Positions 25,129 to 37,904 of a stretch of DNA of 64,000 nucleotides are shown piece by piece. Below the pieces are notes generated by a model, which saw nothing but the letters and a program-made list of their open reading frames with translations, was not told where the DNA came from and did no database searches. Numbering within the stretch: position 1 is the first letter of the stretch; each line of letters opens with the position of its first letter. The DNA lies in the NCBI GenBank assembly GCA_026874595.1, contig CM049322.1:38543340-38607339 (forward strand), given 5' to 3'. The position numbers and the translations under genes were made by a program. This stretch comes from Sipunculus nudus. Lineage: Eukaryota; Annelida; Sipuncula; Golfingiida; Sipunculidae.

Positions 25129-25588
25129 TTGCGCGATATTATCGATATATCGGTGCATCCCGATACGACGCTTTGCATATTTAGTATCGCGATATCGTTT
25201 TCAAATATCGATATAATACGATTTTTTCGAAACGTGACTGAACTTATTTATTGTGGTAAAAATAAAGTCTCAGTTAAAAATCTAAATGGATTAGTGAAAG
25301 GCAAAAAGAGAAAGCTGCTACCGAGTGTGTATATAGACAGGCCACAGGTAGTTTAGTAGGAAATGTTCAAGTATAGCATGATTGCCATATGATCAAAGGT
25401 CCGTCCAATGAAATTTGAATGTCTCCTCGATGACTTGTTGGTACCACAATATACCTTTATAATGGAAAAACGTACATATTTCCTTTAAATTGATACAATG
25501 AAAATATCCTTACATGTATCGCAATAAGCTTTACCAAATATCACAATATATACTGCAATAGAAAAATTGAAGGCGGTACGCAGCCCTA
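25129..25588. mobile_element. ATCGATATATCG-type non-autonomous DNA element, short copy
   Basis: It begins GGGTTGCGCGATATTATCGA and ends GGCGGTACGCAGCCC, giving inverted termini. It shares AAAGGTCCGTCCAATGAAAT and CTCGATGACTTGTTGGTAC with 19604-20684. It abuts the MITE that starts at about 25594. Confidence 0.65.
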
Positions 25589-25593
25589 GTGCC

Positions 25594-26350
25594 AAAAAAG
25601 GTATGGTTCTCCGGCATTTTTTTTCAGAAATTAGTGCTGGGGGCGGTTTTTTATTAACTTTTTTGTATGTTTCCATAAAAATGTCACATGATCAGGGAAA
25701 AGCATGATAATAAATGTTTTTTTTTTCTAAACATGTAAAAGCGCTTCATAAAGCCTCGGTCTCAACCCGCTGCGGTCACCGCACACCGTAGATCACTGTT
25801 CGGTTTTTGAAACCGCAGGAATACTTATGCGGCCGACGTGCGGGAACGGCAAGGTGTCTTCCTCATTCTTACGGCCATCGCAGGATAAAGTATGCTAACC
25901 CCACGGACGCCGCAAGCTAACCTTGCGGAAGCCGTAAAGACCCCTTACGACAGCCGTAGGTACACCGTACGTCTCTCGGGTAGCCGGGTAGGCTTAAAAA
26001 ATCGCACGGGCATCCTACGACATCCATACGTCTACTGTACGGTGCCCGTACGGAGCCCGTAGGTGTTTGCCTGACGCACGACCGCCGCATCAACTTAAGC
26101 GCTTGCGCTAATGTCAGTTACGGTCGTTGCGGAGCCCCTGCGGCCTTTGAAAAACGCACGGTTGCCGTGCGTCTACCGCACGGAATAGCCCAAAACACTT
26201 GCCGTACGGCGACCGTATCCTGGTTGTGACCGAGGCTTAACAAAGGAAAACTTATCAAAATTGTATTTTCTTGAAAGATGAAAATCAAAATAAAAATGTT
26301 TGATGCGTCGGGTTAAAATTGACGCGGGCGGTGCCATATTTTTTTTTTTT
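25594..26350. mobile_element. GTATGGTTCTC-type MITE interrupted by another element
   Basis: The left part (25594-25751) and right part (26238-26350) align with the uninterrupted copy at 58341-58673: GTATGGTTCTC.GGCA, TTTTTTTCAGAAATYA, AAAATGTCA.ATGATMAGGGAA AAGCAT, then CAAAGGAAA, TTTTCTTGAAAG, and GATGCG.GGGTTAAAATTGA. The right terminal repeat is lost into a T-run. A 486-bp insert separates the halves. Confidence 0.8.
25752..26237. mobile_element. GC-rich 486-bp MITE, TAA target duplication (PIF/Harbinger-like)
   Basis: Termini AGCCTCGGTCTCAACC and GGTTGTGACCGAGGCT are inverted with one mismatch in 16. TAA flanks both ends (25749-25751 and 26238-26240). The uninterrupted sister copy at 58500-58525 reads ACAAAACAAAGG where this site reads TTCATAA|element|TAACAAAGG, so the boundaries are supported by an empty-site comparison. 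A 3-bp TAA duplication is typical of PIF/Harbinger. The interior is strongly CpG-rich with many CGTACGG, CCGTAGG and CCGCA motifs and encodes no transposase. Confidence 0.85.
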
Positions 26351-26670
26351 CGCAATGTATGCACATGGCTATGAGTAAGTAATAAGGCATTACCTATCAT
26401 TAAGCCAGTGGAGTGAATCGCTGAAGTTCTTTCGAGATTTTACGCTCCTCACGCAGAGGTTATATAATACAGTCGTTCCAGACATCGTTTCGTGTGACCG
26501 CCACTTGGTATGGTTCTCTGGGCATGGACACCAGGGTGCGCACAGAGATTTTAGATTTAAATGATCTTCGTTGTTTGCAAACACCTTCGAAAGCTCGCCT
26601 TTAATTTGCATTGTTTCTCCTATATGTAAGCTAACTTTATATGATATGATGGAGGATATAAAACTTTTCA
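26351..26670. other. Short intergenic stretch, nothing recognised
   Basis: No domain in the overlapping frames. Confidence 0.45.
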
Positions 26671-26672
26671 CT

Positions 26673-26724
<52 letters not shown>

Positions 26725-26776
26725 CTCTCTCTCTCTCTCTCTCGCTCGCTCTCTCTCTCTTTGTCTCTGTTCCTCT

Positions 26777-26858
<82 letters not shown>

Positions 26859-26929
26859 TCTCTCTCTCTATCCCTCGCTCGTTTTCTCTCTTTGTCTCTG
26901 TTACTCTAGTGTCTCTCTCTCTCTCTCTC

Positions 26930-26982
<53 letters not shown>
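26671..26982. repeat. Long interrupted (CT)n array
   Basis: About 310 bases of CT repeats with small interruptions (TTTGTCTCTGTTCCTCTAG occurs twice in similar form). The Ser/Leu frame across it is an artefact. Confidence 0.95.
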
Positions 26983-26985
<3 letters not shown>

Positions 26986-27007
26986 TATATATAAACACAT
27001 ACACACA

Positions 27008-27008
27008 C

Positions 27009-27060
<52 letters not shown>

Positions 27061-27062
27061 GA
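27008..27062. repeat. (TA)n microsatellite
   Basis: A TA run following the CT array and a short ACAC block. Confidence 0.95.
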
Positions 27063-28354
27063 GAGACAAAAAAGGATGTTTGTGCGTTTGTGTGTGTGTT
27101 AATTGTTAGCTTTAATTATTCATTGCTAAAGTGTCTGCGTCATTTCGTTGGAATGTCGCTTATTCCAATAAGAATGTCTTAATAAAGGACGTTCTAGGCA
27201 ATACCAAGGCTGTTACCCTGGTAATTCATGCATGGGGATATTGATGAAATACTTACACTAAGCTGTTGACAAGTCAGTCCGTTGGCAGCGCCTAACCCTT
27301 GGCAATTATTTTGAAATTGCATTGAATATGTCATTCTAACAATGGCTTGCCAGTGTGAAGGCACATAAAAAGAACCGCCACTGACAAATTCCAGATATTA
27401 TCTTCGGGTTAAGCTGCATGCTAATTAGATAGCCCGAGCAGCTGTAACCCGGATGTTGCCCCGTCAATCAGAAATTTGACACTCTGGTACTGAGGCCGCA
27501 CTGGCCGCTTGTGACAAGAGGACGGGCACGGTTGTGATGGCAGGGGTCCTCCGGGGGTCGTTCAGTTCCCCTGATAAATAGACCAAGTGGCATAAAGCCA
27601 CCTGGCTTGCTGTAATTACCGCCTCCTTTTGCACACGACAGGGTCGCAGGGGCCATCATCGGAGCTCTGCTATAGATTTCCCGCCAAAACGCCAAGCAGG
27701 GTCAATATACACCCTGCCGTATATTCTGTCCACCTCATCACCCTGCATTCACTGCTTCCGATTAGTAACACGGCACCTATGAACAGCTCTGTCTGCATAG
27801 GCTATGCTTCGACCTGGAACATATACTTTTTTGCAGATTGTATATAAATACATTAAACTTTATCTATTTAAAAGAAGTGTTGACGAATGTATAAATATTT
27901 ATTATTATTGTAATTACAATTATTACGATTTATTCAAATAGAAAATGTTATTTAGTTGCTATATACAACCTTTTAAACACATATAACTTGAATTTGCATA
28001 TCTGTTTAGATTTTTACAAGCTGACAATCAAGTATGCTATTACATCTGTAAAACAAAAACATGCTAGTTCACTGACACTGCTTATCAACTGTTGCTTTCC
28101 ATTTGTTATTTTAAGAGGGAATTTGTTCTGCATATTGCTGGATATTTTTGTTTGAAATATTTTATTGCAAAAAAAATGCAACGCGGATTGGAAAAAAATT
28201 CCTCTCTCTCTCTCTCTCTCTCTCTCTATTTGCTTCTTTCTTTCTCTCGTACCTTTTCCATCAGTTTAAGTGTCATATAGTGGGATAATATTTAGGTTTA
28301 AGGGGATAATCGTCAAATTTCAGTCGGTCCCTACTGGAGGAACAGACTATATTA
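27063..28354. other. Intergenic with a short (CT)n at 28200-28227
   Basis: Overlapping frames at 27468-27847 on both strands have no recognised domain. GC is somewhat higher at 27400-27800. Confidence 0.4.
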
Positions 28355-28465
28355 AGGGGCGTATCTATGATCTAGGGAAAGGAGGTTTCATATCCAGGGG
28401 ACTAATGACTAGTCCTAAAAATAGGTCTTCCGGACCTTGCCCCTCCCCCCCCCCCCCCCCCACAC
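28355..28465 (-). mobile_element. CAGGGGCGGATCC-type MITE, truncated, reverse orientation
   Basis: AGGGGCGTATCTATGATCTA is a decayed GGGGCGGATCCAGGATTTA terminus. AGGGGACTAATGACTAGTCC and AATAGGTCTT follow as in the 53619 copy, and it ends in a C-run. Confidence 0.5.
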
Positions 28466-29332
28466 ACACATGCTTCTGCATCTGTTAATACAGGCCTGTT
28501 TATTCAAATACAGAGCTGAATATGGCTAGATGTGAAGTCGGAGCACACACACACTTCAGCCAGTCTCCATAACAAAATCCTTGCTGTGTTCTAATGTACA
28601 CAGTGGTACGGTTCCCTAACCCGGTTCACAGGTAAAATCCAGAACAAAAACACCCTCTATCACATATACTGTATTTCCTTGATCAGACCCTCGGGCGTTT
28701 ATATATCTTATTTTTTTTTACAGATATGGCTTTAACTCGGCCTCTAAACAAAGCCGGCGTCTATTTAAGGCCGGCATTAAAAAACATAATCATTATCAGG
28801 TCAGATAAAATCTTCTAGTAAATGGCTGTGGCTCTCAGCCAGGACAAAGCATTAGCCGTCTGTGATAAATGTATAGAATCCTTTGAATGAAACACATGTA
28901 ATTATGATCAAGATGACCCGAAAAAGGAAATATTCTAACTTTCACATAATTTTATCAGATTTCGTCAAGCAATTGAATTTAATTAAAGTCATTAACAGGC
29001 AAACCAACTAAAGTGGCCAAGGGAAAGCTTTAAGCTCTCGCCTCTAAGCTGAAGTTTAAATAAAAGTCAGTTGCATTGAGAGTTCTTTTGAATGAACAGA
29101 GTCGCTGTCTAGTTTTCATTCTGAAATTCCTGATGTTTCTTGGTGGATATTTTTATTGCCTTAATGGAGCAGGGTGCCAATCTATGCCTAGTCCCTCGGG
29201 TTTTTACTGTCAGTGGGAACGAGCTTTATCCTTTAACACCCTACAAGTCAGCGAGAGTTCATAAAGGAAATCACGAGGATCTGCGAGACTTAAAGACCCC
29301 TTGATATAACCGAGGTTCATTACAATCAGTCG
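28466..29332. other. Intergenic, nothing firm
   Basis: TTAACTCGGCCTCTAAACAAAGCCGGCGTCTATTTAAGGCCGGC-like sequence at 28731-28776 contains repeated GGCCGGC/GCCGGC blocks suggestive of a MITE terminus; only one copy is seen. Confidence 0.35.
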
Positions 29333-31300
29333 GTGGCGTGTGAGTGCAATTTCGATTTGTTAAGCGACCATGAAATAACTTGCCACTTCGCAGACCTAGG
29401 CAAGTGTTTACGTGGCAATAAAATCCCCGTTGATGTAGAACTTTTACTTTCAGGGGATGAAGTTCAGGATTTCCACCCTGGACCATTTCGACTTTTACCA
29501 TCACGCCTAGATTACATACATTCATTTTATTATGTTGCGATCTTTACTTATGCCGTTTTTATTATCTGGCCATTTTATGTATCCCATTTTTATCGGCACG
29601 ATTTTTATGTAGGTCTGTTTTCTGTTATTTTAAGACGCTCTTGTTTGTCTTCCTTACTTTGTAGCGAACTAAACAGGTTGTAACAATTTTTAATGTGCCG
29701 TTTTTATTTTATGACAATATTGACAAGCAGCTGCTATTCTCAGTCTCCTTTTCATAAGTTATACACTCATGATAGAAGCATTCCACCTAAACCCAGAAAC
29801 GATTGACATTATCCTCTGTTTGAACTTCAAAGTTGATTATATGTTAATAATTTGAAAGCGGTCAATTAATTTTCCTCAAAGCATTAAGTTAAAAAGAAAT
29901 TATTCAGGTTTATGTCGCTTCTGAAGTTGAATCATGATAATGTGGAAACAGAATATTTAAATAAGTCAAAATAAATATTTTAGATAAATGTGAGATATAG
30001 AGATATTATTTGTTATACAATATGTTAGAGAGATTTAATAGGAAGCCTTATGAAATATTCCTAATATGAAAGTGTACATCTCGTCAAGAACATCTCCTCA
30101 TAATTAGACCTAATACTTGCTGACTTACACTATCAATGACCAAAGTACCGGTAACTGTATAAGGCCTCCTGGTATTTAGATGAATCCCCCTTAGGTTTAA
30201 GAGGAAAGAGTAACATTTATATCGTTTCCTGAGATGTATTATTACTGAGAAAACAGCATTTCCATTTCGCGGAAATTTTACAGATATGTCAGGATATCGG
30301 CTGGTGTGTGATAAAATTGACGTCATGGGTGTTTAGCGCTTGTCAGTTCATATTCCCAGCGAAGCCTACGGTCGCCCATCGGATTAGGTAGACATGCCGG
30401 TTATTAAATGAGAGCTGCTATCACTATCCAGAGGATGTCGGGAACGAGAGAAATCTTACAATAGGGAAGCCGCTCCTGAGCTTGATAGTCTCGAAGCTTA
30501 GATAATGCAGCAGTCATTTCAATCATCTCCCAACAGACCATCGACTCAACAACGCCAATGGATGTTTCTTTTTATATTTGCCCGAAATATTGAATTTCCA
30601 TATATGGACATATTTATTAGTCTTACATGTCTCGACTTTTACAAAGGTTTCACTGTCATATAAGTTAAAGTACCTATCAACAATTTTTGTTTTTAGTCAT
30701 CCTCTTACTAGCTTATTCATATAGACCAAGCTCGTTCCTCGGAATTCGATAAACTTATGTGTTTTGCCGTTACCTTACGCAAAACCGCCAGGAGGCAGGC
30801 CTACAAAAACTTTAGAACTTGTAGTCAGTATACTGAAATTAGGCAATACTTTTTCTGTTCTCTACTTTGATTTAGAAACATTATACTATTAGCCATATGA
30901 GGGTGAAAGGATAATACTATATCGAAATACACCATACTTATAATACATATCCATACTAATATCCGTTCATCTCTATGCATATAACTATTTGCATTTATTA
31001 TTTCTTTTCATAAACAATGGTTTGATATGTTGATTTATGTAATGTCCGAGATGAACATCTAACACAACCGGCATTTTGGCTGCCATGGCAGTCACAACTC
31101 GGATTTGCCCGAACAGGAAACATATGGGTCACGAGATGTGATACGCAGGTGTGAAGGGAAGATCTGAAGACGTAGGAACATCTGAATGTCCTCAAGATGT
31201 CCTGTCCAAGGAGTTTTACAACATCACGTCATTTTCTGAAACATGACTCCTTGGTCATTGTCGTTTATATCTGTGAATGGGGGGGGGGGGGGGGGGAGGA
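29333..31300. other. Intergenic; unassigned 116-aa frame at 29333-29683
   Basis: The frame begins with GTG, has no in-frame ATG start of note and no known domain, although its C-terminal half is hydrophobic and aromatic. Poly-G at 31279-31297. No repeat family seen. Confidence 0.35.
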
Positions 31301-32436
31301 TTTGGGGTTGAAGTTATATTCTGAAGTAACAGAATAGGAAGAGGGCATATTTTCATCTTAAAAACATGAAAAAATTGTGATGTTTTTTATTAGTATAAAG
31401 TGACTTAAATTCAGTTTAGCTAACGAACGATTCACCTATTATAACATTCTGAACATCAAAAGCGAACACTGCATTTATATATATATATAACTAAATACGT
31501 ATATATTAAATAAAATGTCTATGGCGAGTGCCTGCACCCGTATATGTGTATCAATGATTATGCATATTAGCCACTAGCCGCTCCACTTGCAAAATCCTGA
31601 ATCTGCCCATGGATACGGTTAGGAGAACGTCTGGTTCAGAAACAGCGGCTTGGTTATATGGCGTCATGGATTAACGGGAAGCGTCCGTGCAGGCCAGAGT
31701 GTGGTCAAGCTGACAAACCGTCAATCACGTGACAGAATTACCTGCAGACCCGATGGCGTCATATTAGCAGTATTAAGACCGACCAGACACAGACGTGTGC
31801 TATTGGTAATTTTATCCGCCACGTCTGTAAAATACATATATAAAACCAGAAGAGAGAGTGCGTCCGAAATAGAATACGAGTTTTAGGTACGCTTACCGCT
31901 GCGTTCTTGAAAGATCATTTCGCGTGTGTGTGTACGTGTGTGTGTGTTCACTGGATCCTGTTCCTCTATTCAAGAGTAATCGTAAAAAAATTCAATAACA
32001 CAAGCGTAAATCGATAAATACGTTTAATTAAATTACGTCAGCGATTGAATGGATAAATGTTATCCAATATTCAGCCTTTTTTTAGAAGATTGAATGCTCA
32101 TAGAAACGTTAAAATTGATAAACGTCATATTTTAATCAACATGGATTGAAAACAGATACAGTATTGAAAGACTGCAAAGAATAAAAATTAAATTACGTTT
32201 ATGCAGATATGATTATGTCTTTAATATGACACGACAAATTATTTTCCATTGTAAATAATGACATGACCTTTTTAGATCATATAAATATATTAGAGAGAGA
32301 GAAAAAAGATCATATGAAAGACTAAGCACAAAACGAGGAAAAACGATCTTATTCTCTCTATTGTTAGTAAGTCTGTTTTTTCATCGGCTACACCTTGTTA
32401 TTCGGGATAGTAAGTGCATCATAAGACGTTCATAAA

Positions 32437-32440
<4 letters not shown>
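31301..32440. other. Intergenic, nothing recognised
   Basis: AT-rich, with a TG-rich patch near 31925. The 78-aa frame at 31650 starts with TTG and has no domain. Confidence 0.45.
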
Positions 32441-32520
<80 letters not shown>

Positions 32521-32521
32521 T
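32441..32521. repeat. (TA)n(TG)n compound microsatellite
   Basis: About 62 bases of TA then about 18 of TG. Confidence 0.95.
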
Positions 32522-32689
32522 TGAAGACAATGTTTTACATGGTGATATATTTGACTTAGGCTTAAGTCACAAACAACCTACGTACGATTGCAGCAGGGCA
32601 ACGAAAGATGGAATCGTCGAAGGTTTGGGAGAGGTTTTTTTTTTAATTTCCCGGAAGCGTTCACATTTAAAATATATGTTGAATGACGG

Positions 32690-33120
32690 TCGTGGGAAAA
32701 TTGATCAGGGATGTCTAATCGTACGCTCTTCCTACGACAGCCGTATGAAGTCCCTATGATGGTCTTAATACAAAATTAAAATGTCGTGCAGCAGTCCTGC
32801 GATGTCCAGGAGTCGTGCGACTGATCCACCGCCATCGTAAGCTCATTCTACGAATGCTACACGTAGGTATACAAAGTCGTAGGTTTATCGTTGCATAGTC
32901 ATAAGGCACCGTAAAACAGACGTTAAAGATCGGCCTGACGTATAGAAAAACCTACAGCGCTGAATAAATTGAATCTTGGAACACGTTTAAAATTGTTCGA
33001 CAAGGGTCTACGACAGTTTTGTTTTTCTCTTCTTCGCGAACACCTACATTTCGAACGACACACCCACGAATATCTTAGGAATTTCCCCAATTTTCTGCCG
33101 TAGACCTGTCGTATATTGAT
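32690..33120. repeat. CGTAGG/CGTACG-rich block related to the GC-rich MITE
   Basis: TACGACAGCCGTA occurs both here (about 32733-32745) and at 25946-25958, and the block has many CGTAGG, TCGTAG and CCGTA motifs like the 486-bp element. No terminal repeat was found, so it is probably a decayed relative. Confidence 0.4.
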
Positions 33121-33395
33121 GTGCGATGTATTTGACTAAGGCTTTAACTTGCTCATTTGTCGATAAATCAAAGGTAAAGTATTATACCTATCGCAACCTG
33201 GCGGGGTTAAAACAATGTGGTTTCACAGGAAGAGGTGTTGTTATTTGTATAACTGTTGCTCCGTTTACCTTGTTAATTGAAAATTTTCTGGAGGATTTCT
33301 TGGAGCGCGATAACCTTTGAAGGGCTGCATACCCCCCCCCCCCCCCGATCTTTTGAAACACAATTAGTTCCTACAAATTCTAGTACGAGTAGAAA
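33121..33395. other. Intergenic with poly-C near 33335
   Basis: A short frame (33126-33320) with no domain. Confidence 0.4.
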
Positions 33396-33790
33396 GACGG
33401 TTTAACTTGACCTTGACCTTCAAGATCCAAATAGCCGTAAATATTTTTTGTCAACCCTATAACTTTGAAGTATTGCATATTCCTCTCAAATTTGACACAC
33501 AAGTTGTTTGCAAACTGGTAACCTTGACCTTGAATTTTCAGGTCTATCTGAAAAGCTAGGATGTCTGATATATTTTGAAATGATGCATTTTTCTTTACAT
33601 TTGCAAAAGTTAGCCATGTGGGAGGCACATATCTGTTTGTTTCAGCTGCAAAAACTAAGCCACCCTAGTCAAAAGATGACACCTAAGAAAAATTGCATAA
33701 AATGTTGTGGTTGCTTTTTTGTTTGTGAGAGTTTCAAATTCGCGATATTCGCGAAAGGGGTAATATCGCGAAAATAATACCATCGTAAAA
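33396..33790. repeat. Dispersed repeat with GACCTTGACCTT blocks and CGCGA motifs
   Basis: TTGACCTTGACCTTCAAG near 33407 and TAACCTTGACCTTGAATTTT near 33520 are about 113 bases apart in similar context, and ATTCGCGATATTCGCGAA lies at 33738. Overlapping frames on both strands (DLEGQGQ-type peptides) are products of the repeat. Confidence 0.45.
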
Positions 33791-35410
33791 ACAATGCACC
33801 ATCATGGAAAGCAAGGTGAAAGGTAAAAGATTGATACATAAAAATTATCTGAAATATATAATAAAAAGAAATATAAAACCAGCTCGTTCGACGTTTCCTT
33901 GTGTCTCCGTCAAATTTGCAAGATTTTGTGAGCATATTATTTGATATAATTAAGTCATAGGGTCAAATTCAATCTTGTTTAAGTTTTTAGTATGAAGTGA
34001 TCGCGAAAACAGAAACCTCTTGAAACCCTACTAAAAAATCTCAAATTATTATCCACGCGAATATTAAGCCAACTACAGTTTATGTCGATTACTTTGCTGT
34101 TTCTCACATTGCCTTTGCTATTTATCAGAGATAACATAGTATGGTAAATCAAAAGAGAAAATAAATGCGAAAAATTATATTTTGTAAGTATGCTATCGAC
34201 AGAGAAAACAACAAATATACAATGCAAGCAGAACTGATATTTTTTAATAATTAAAAAGTACGCACAAAAGTAATGTGATAATAAACTTCTTTATAATCAT
34301 TAATGTACTATATTAATCGTCCGGATAGCAGACCATATTGTATTGAATTAATTTCCTTTGATAATGTATGTGCTACCAGCTGTATCCAGTTTGAGAAAAC
34401 AATGCTAATAGGTTTGACTAAGTAACCTTTCAGCAAAGCTAAAACCGCCGGGAATCGGTAGCTGTATGAAAAGTATTTTCATTAAATCATCTGACAAACA
34501 GATCGCCATTAGCGGTTTCTGTTTTTATGATCAGGAGGCTAATGCGGAAGTGTTTAATGTAATAGTAAATAATCTCTCACGGCTGTTTCGCCCGTGGAAA
34601 TCTGACCTCCGCCAAGCATACCAAATAGTCTAATGTAAGACGCCAGTCATATTTCATAAAATAATGAGAAAAAAGGTTCCACTGAAACCATCATCGGTCT
34701 CAGATGATTTAAGATTGGTCCTTTGATATTAATTGAAGGTCGGGAGGTTGTATCAACTATCTCTCCTCGCCTGCAAATCCTACTCGTTGACGCCATTGCG
34801 CCTCGCCCACCCGCCTATACATGCCTTATCTTCGTCGCACACACGGTTTGTTTTTTGCTACATTTGAATAATGAAAGCACCGTTAGTTCTTGACCAGGCT
34901 TATACGCTTATTGGCTGTCGCTATTAGTGACTGGACATGTGACCATCACTTTCACTCTCTGTCCGCCGTTTGTTTTATCTCAGAGCTATCGCTTTCACTG
35001 ATACCTTTACCCGCAGTCCCAAACCCATTATTTTCTATCAAGGCGCTGCCTTGCCTTTAATGGTTCTTTCATAAAACCAAAATGTCATAAACAAATTAAG
35101 AACCTGACTGTTTTTTTGTTTTATGGCAGGCAGCATAACAAGTTTATCATGTATTCGTTGAAATACCTTAATTGCGTGATTCCTCATTAATTTTGAAATT
35201 TATTTCCTTAAGTTGATATTTCCTTAAGTCATAATGTTCATTAAAAAAGTAATTTTTTACCCCCTTCACATTTACATTATTTAAGTAGTCATAATATATA
35301 TACATATATAATAAGCACGCATGTACATGTATATGTATGAGTATTTGTGTGCATATAAATACATGTGTATGTGTTTGTAGGTGAGTGGATTTATATTTAA
35401 ATATGTATTG
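33791..35410. other. Intergenic, nothing recognised
   Basis: No domain, repeat family or RNA gene was recognised. Confidence 0.45.
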
Positions 35411-35661
35411 TTACAGGTGCTCTTTTTATTGTGTGACACGGTCGTAACTCGTGTTGTAGCACCCCTGTCTGGCCGCGTATTGCATTCTCTGTTTAATCCG
35501 TACTGGTGGTATCCAGGTACTATGCACTTTGTTTATTAGGCTGTGTGATTATATTGATTTGATGTTATACTGTTATTGTACTGTGTAGTTGTATTGATTT
35601 AGTGTATAATAATGTTAGGGTTGTTTTAAAAATAAATTATAGTTATTTGTTAACAAAAAAC
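35410..35661 (+). repeat. Possible solo LTR-like segment
   Basis: It starts TGTTACAGGTGC and ends CCACTGACA (5' TG, 3' CA). It contains AAATAAAT near the end and an internal roughly 48-base near-duplication (CTGTGTGATTATATTGATTT versus CTGTGTAGTTGTATTGATTT). No clear target duplication and no second copy. Confidence 0.25.
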
Positions 35662-37900
35662 CACTGACATATTTATTCATTCCCCTAGACATTTCAAGCT
35701 GCCTATTGTTCCGGAAGCTGATTTTTTTTTATCTCCATTAAAAAATTGATGTTCATCACGCACACGTGATCGGTAAATATAGGGTTCCGTAACAGTATAT
35801 ATATACATACATACATACATACAGAGAGCGTGTGTTTATTTTCAGCTTCAGCTTTATTATGCAATAGCCCAGTATATGCGTTTTTTTTCCTGGGAGGAAT
35901 ACTGATTCTAGTCAAACTGTTGGGAAAAATGATATAATACTTTTAAATATAACAAATCTTCACATTACTTGATATTGTCTTATTCTTTATCTCATGAGAA
36001 AAACTTCAGCATGTACCTGAAATCGTTTTTTACTTATAACAAGTTCCTAAAATGTTGTCATCCGATTGGAGATTGAGACAAACTTATATGAGTAGCTTTA
36101 GTAGTTTCTGCCTGGAGATAGGGGAAGAGCGCCCAGTATATTTACTGGTAGGACTCTTCCGACGTACTACCACTAGGCTATTTCATTTCCCTTAAGACGA
36201 TGCGGAACAAGACTTCAAAACGCCTGCAGAATTCAGAGCCTGAGAGCAAATAGATGGGTCAGAGAAGTTAATGAGACAGGACTAGGAAGCGTGCTTGTTT
36301 AATGGGCGGCTAACAGAACCCGACAAAGAAAGCCGGCTTGCACTAAGAAACTTTCCCCCGGTGGGTTAAAAGGTCATTTTCCGTGCCAGGGGCGGGTTTC
36401 AGGGTAGCTGAGACCATATTAATGCGCTCCCGGACAAGAATTCCTAGTTTTCCTTATTTTGAGCGGTCTGATTCTTTCGGTTTGTCACATAAATATACGA
36501 AATTAGATACCATAGTGTGTTACCGCAGCACGTATTTTGAATGATTTGACCTTTTCCACGAATCACAAATCGTAAACATATTTTTCTTTGACCTTAGCTT
36601 TCATGCCACTGAGTTACTATTTGAAATATATATATTCTCGGCTATTTACGTTGTGTGAGCAAGGCTAAGGACATTCTTGATAATGTTAACTTGCCTTCTT
36701 TGTGTGTTTAAGTATGTGTACGTGACAGGGGGAGAACTTGGGGGAAAAATTTGAGATTTGCACATTGAAACTGAGCTGTCGCCTTGGCTGTCACCAACAA
36801 TATTTCAGGCAAAACACTTTTGGTTATAGGAAGTTTACCTTAAACAACTTTTGCGGGCAAGTGGAACATTGCTCAAAACATAATGGATATTGAATACAGC
36901 TAAGCATATCGCAACCAACCTTTCCCTGGCCAAAATGCCCCCTCCCCCCCCCCCCCCCCCCCCCCGCGGGATTTTTTTTTCAGAAATCATTCAAAGATCA
37001 TGTGACTGGACAAACAAACACACAAAAATAGTTTATTCCACCCGAGTTTGCATTTGGTGTCATTTTCAAAGGGCGCCGTTAGGACTTCCGTTTATTATGC
37101 GTACTTGATTTGAACCAAGACATTTAATAAAATACTTTAAACCGTGAATAACATGTATTTTCACACAGATTCTTTGTTGTAAGGAGGTAAAAATGCACTC
37201 ACTGATAGCGTTAACTTCAAACCCCATGCTTAGATAGCCAAATGGACTAATCTCTGATGGAGTTACTTTTGTCAGCTGGTGGCACGTAATATATATTTTC
37301 CTTCAACAAGTATTAAAGTAGCGGCCTTCTGTGGTTGTGAACTGATGTATAACAGAGACACGTTTAATCAACAGGCAGACTGTTATGTTGTTATTAAGCT
37401 GATGTCGGATGAACATTGATATTTGTCATCAAACCTCATCATAATCTCCATATCATCGATTGAAAAATGTATCCCGCAGGTAAGCACATTGTCCTTACGG
37501 CCACGTAACATTACAACTCAAAAATGACCAAGGCGGCTCTCCTCCAAAGTCGTTATATTATTCCTTTCTGTTTGTTTTTTTTTTTTAATTTTCCTTCTGA
37601 CGTTTATGCAGCATTTATGAAGTTAGAACTAAAAAAAGGGATACTATTAAAACACTACCTGGTTGATTATCATGCAAATGTTCTATATGCAGGGCCTTTC
37701 AGGAACCCGACGGTAAGCGTCAATGACGCTCGAAATTATTTTCGGACACTCCGTTGTCGGTGTCCTAGCGTACAATCGGACGGGCATATATCTGGCTTTA
37801 GGACCATTAGGCCAAGCTTGCTCTTGTAGCCATTGCCGATAACCTCAAACATAACTGTCAGAAATGTGCTGACAACTGTGAACCAGTGAAATAGTCGATT
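35662..37900. other. Intergenic with CATA repeat near 35810 and poly-C at 36941-36965
   Basis: Simple repeats only. The Pro-rich frame at 36890 reflects the C-run. Confidence 0.5.
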
Positions 37901-37904
37901 CCAC

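Noticed and set aside
26571-26909. 112-aa Ser/Leu frame
   Set aside because: A translation of the (CT)n array.
29333-29683. 116-aa frame with a hydrophobic C-terminal half
   Set aside because: Starts at GTG, is overlapped by an antisense frame, and no domain is recognised.
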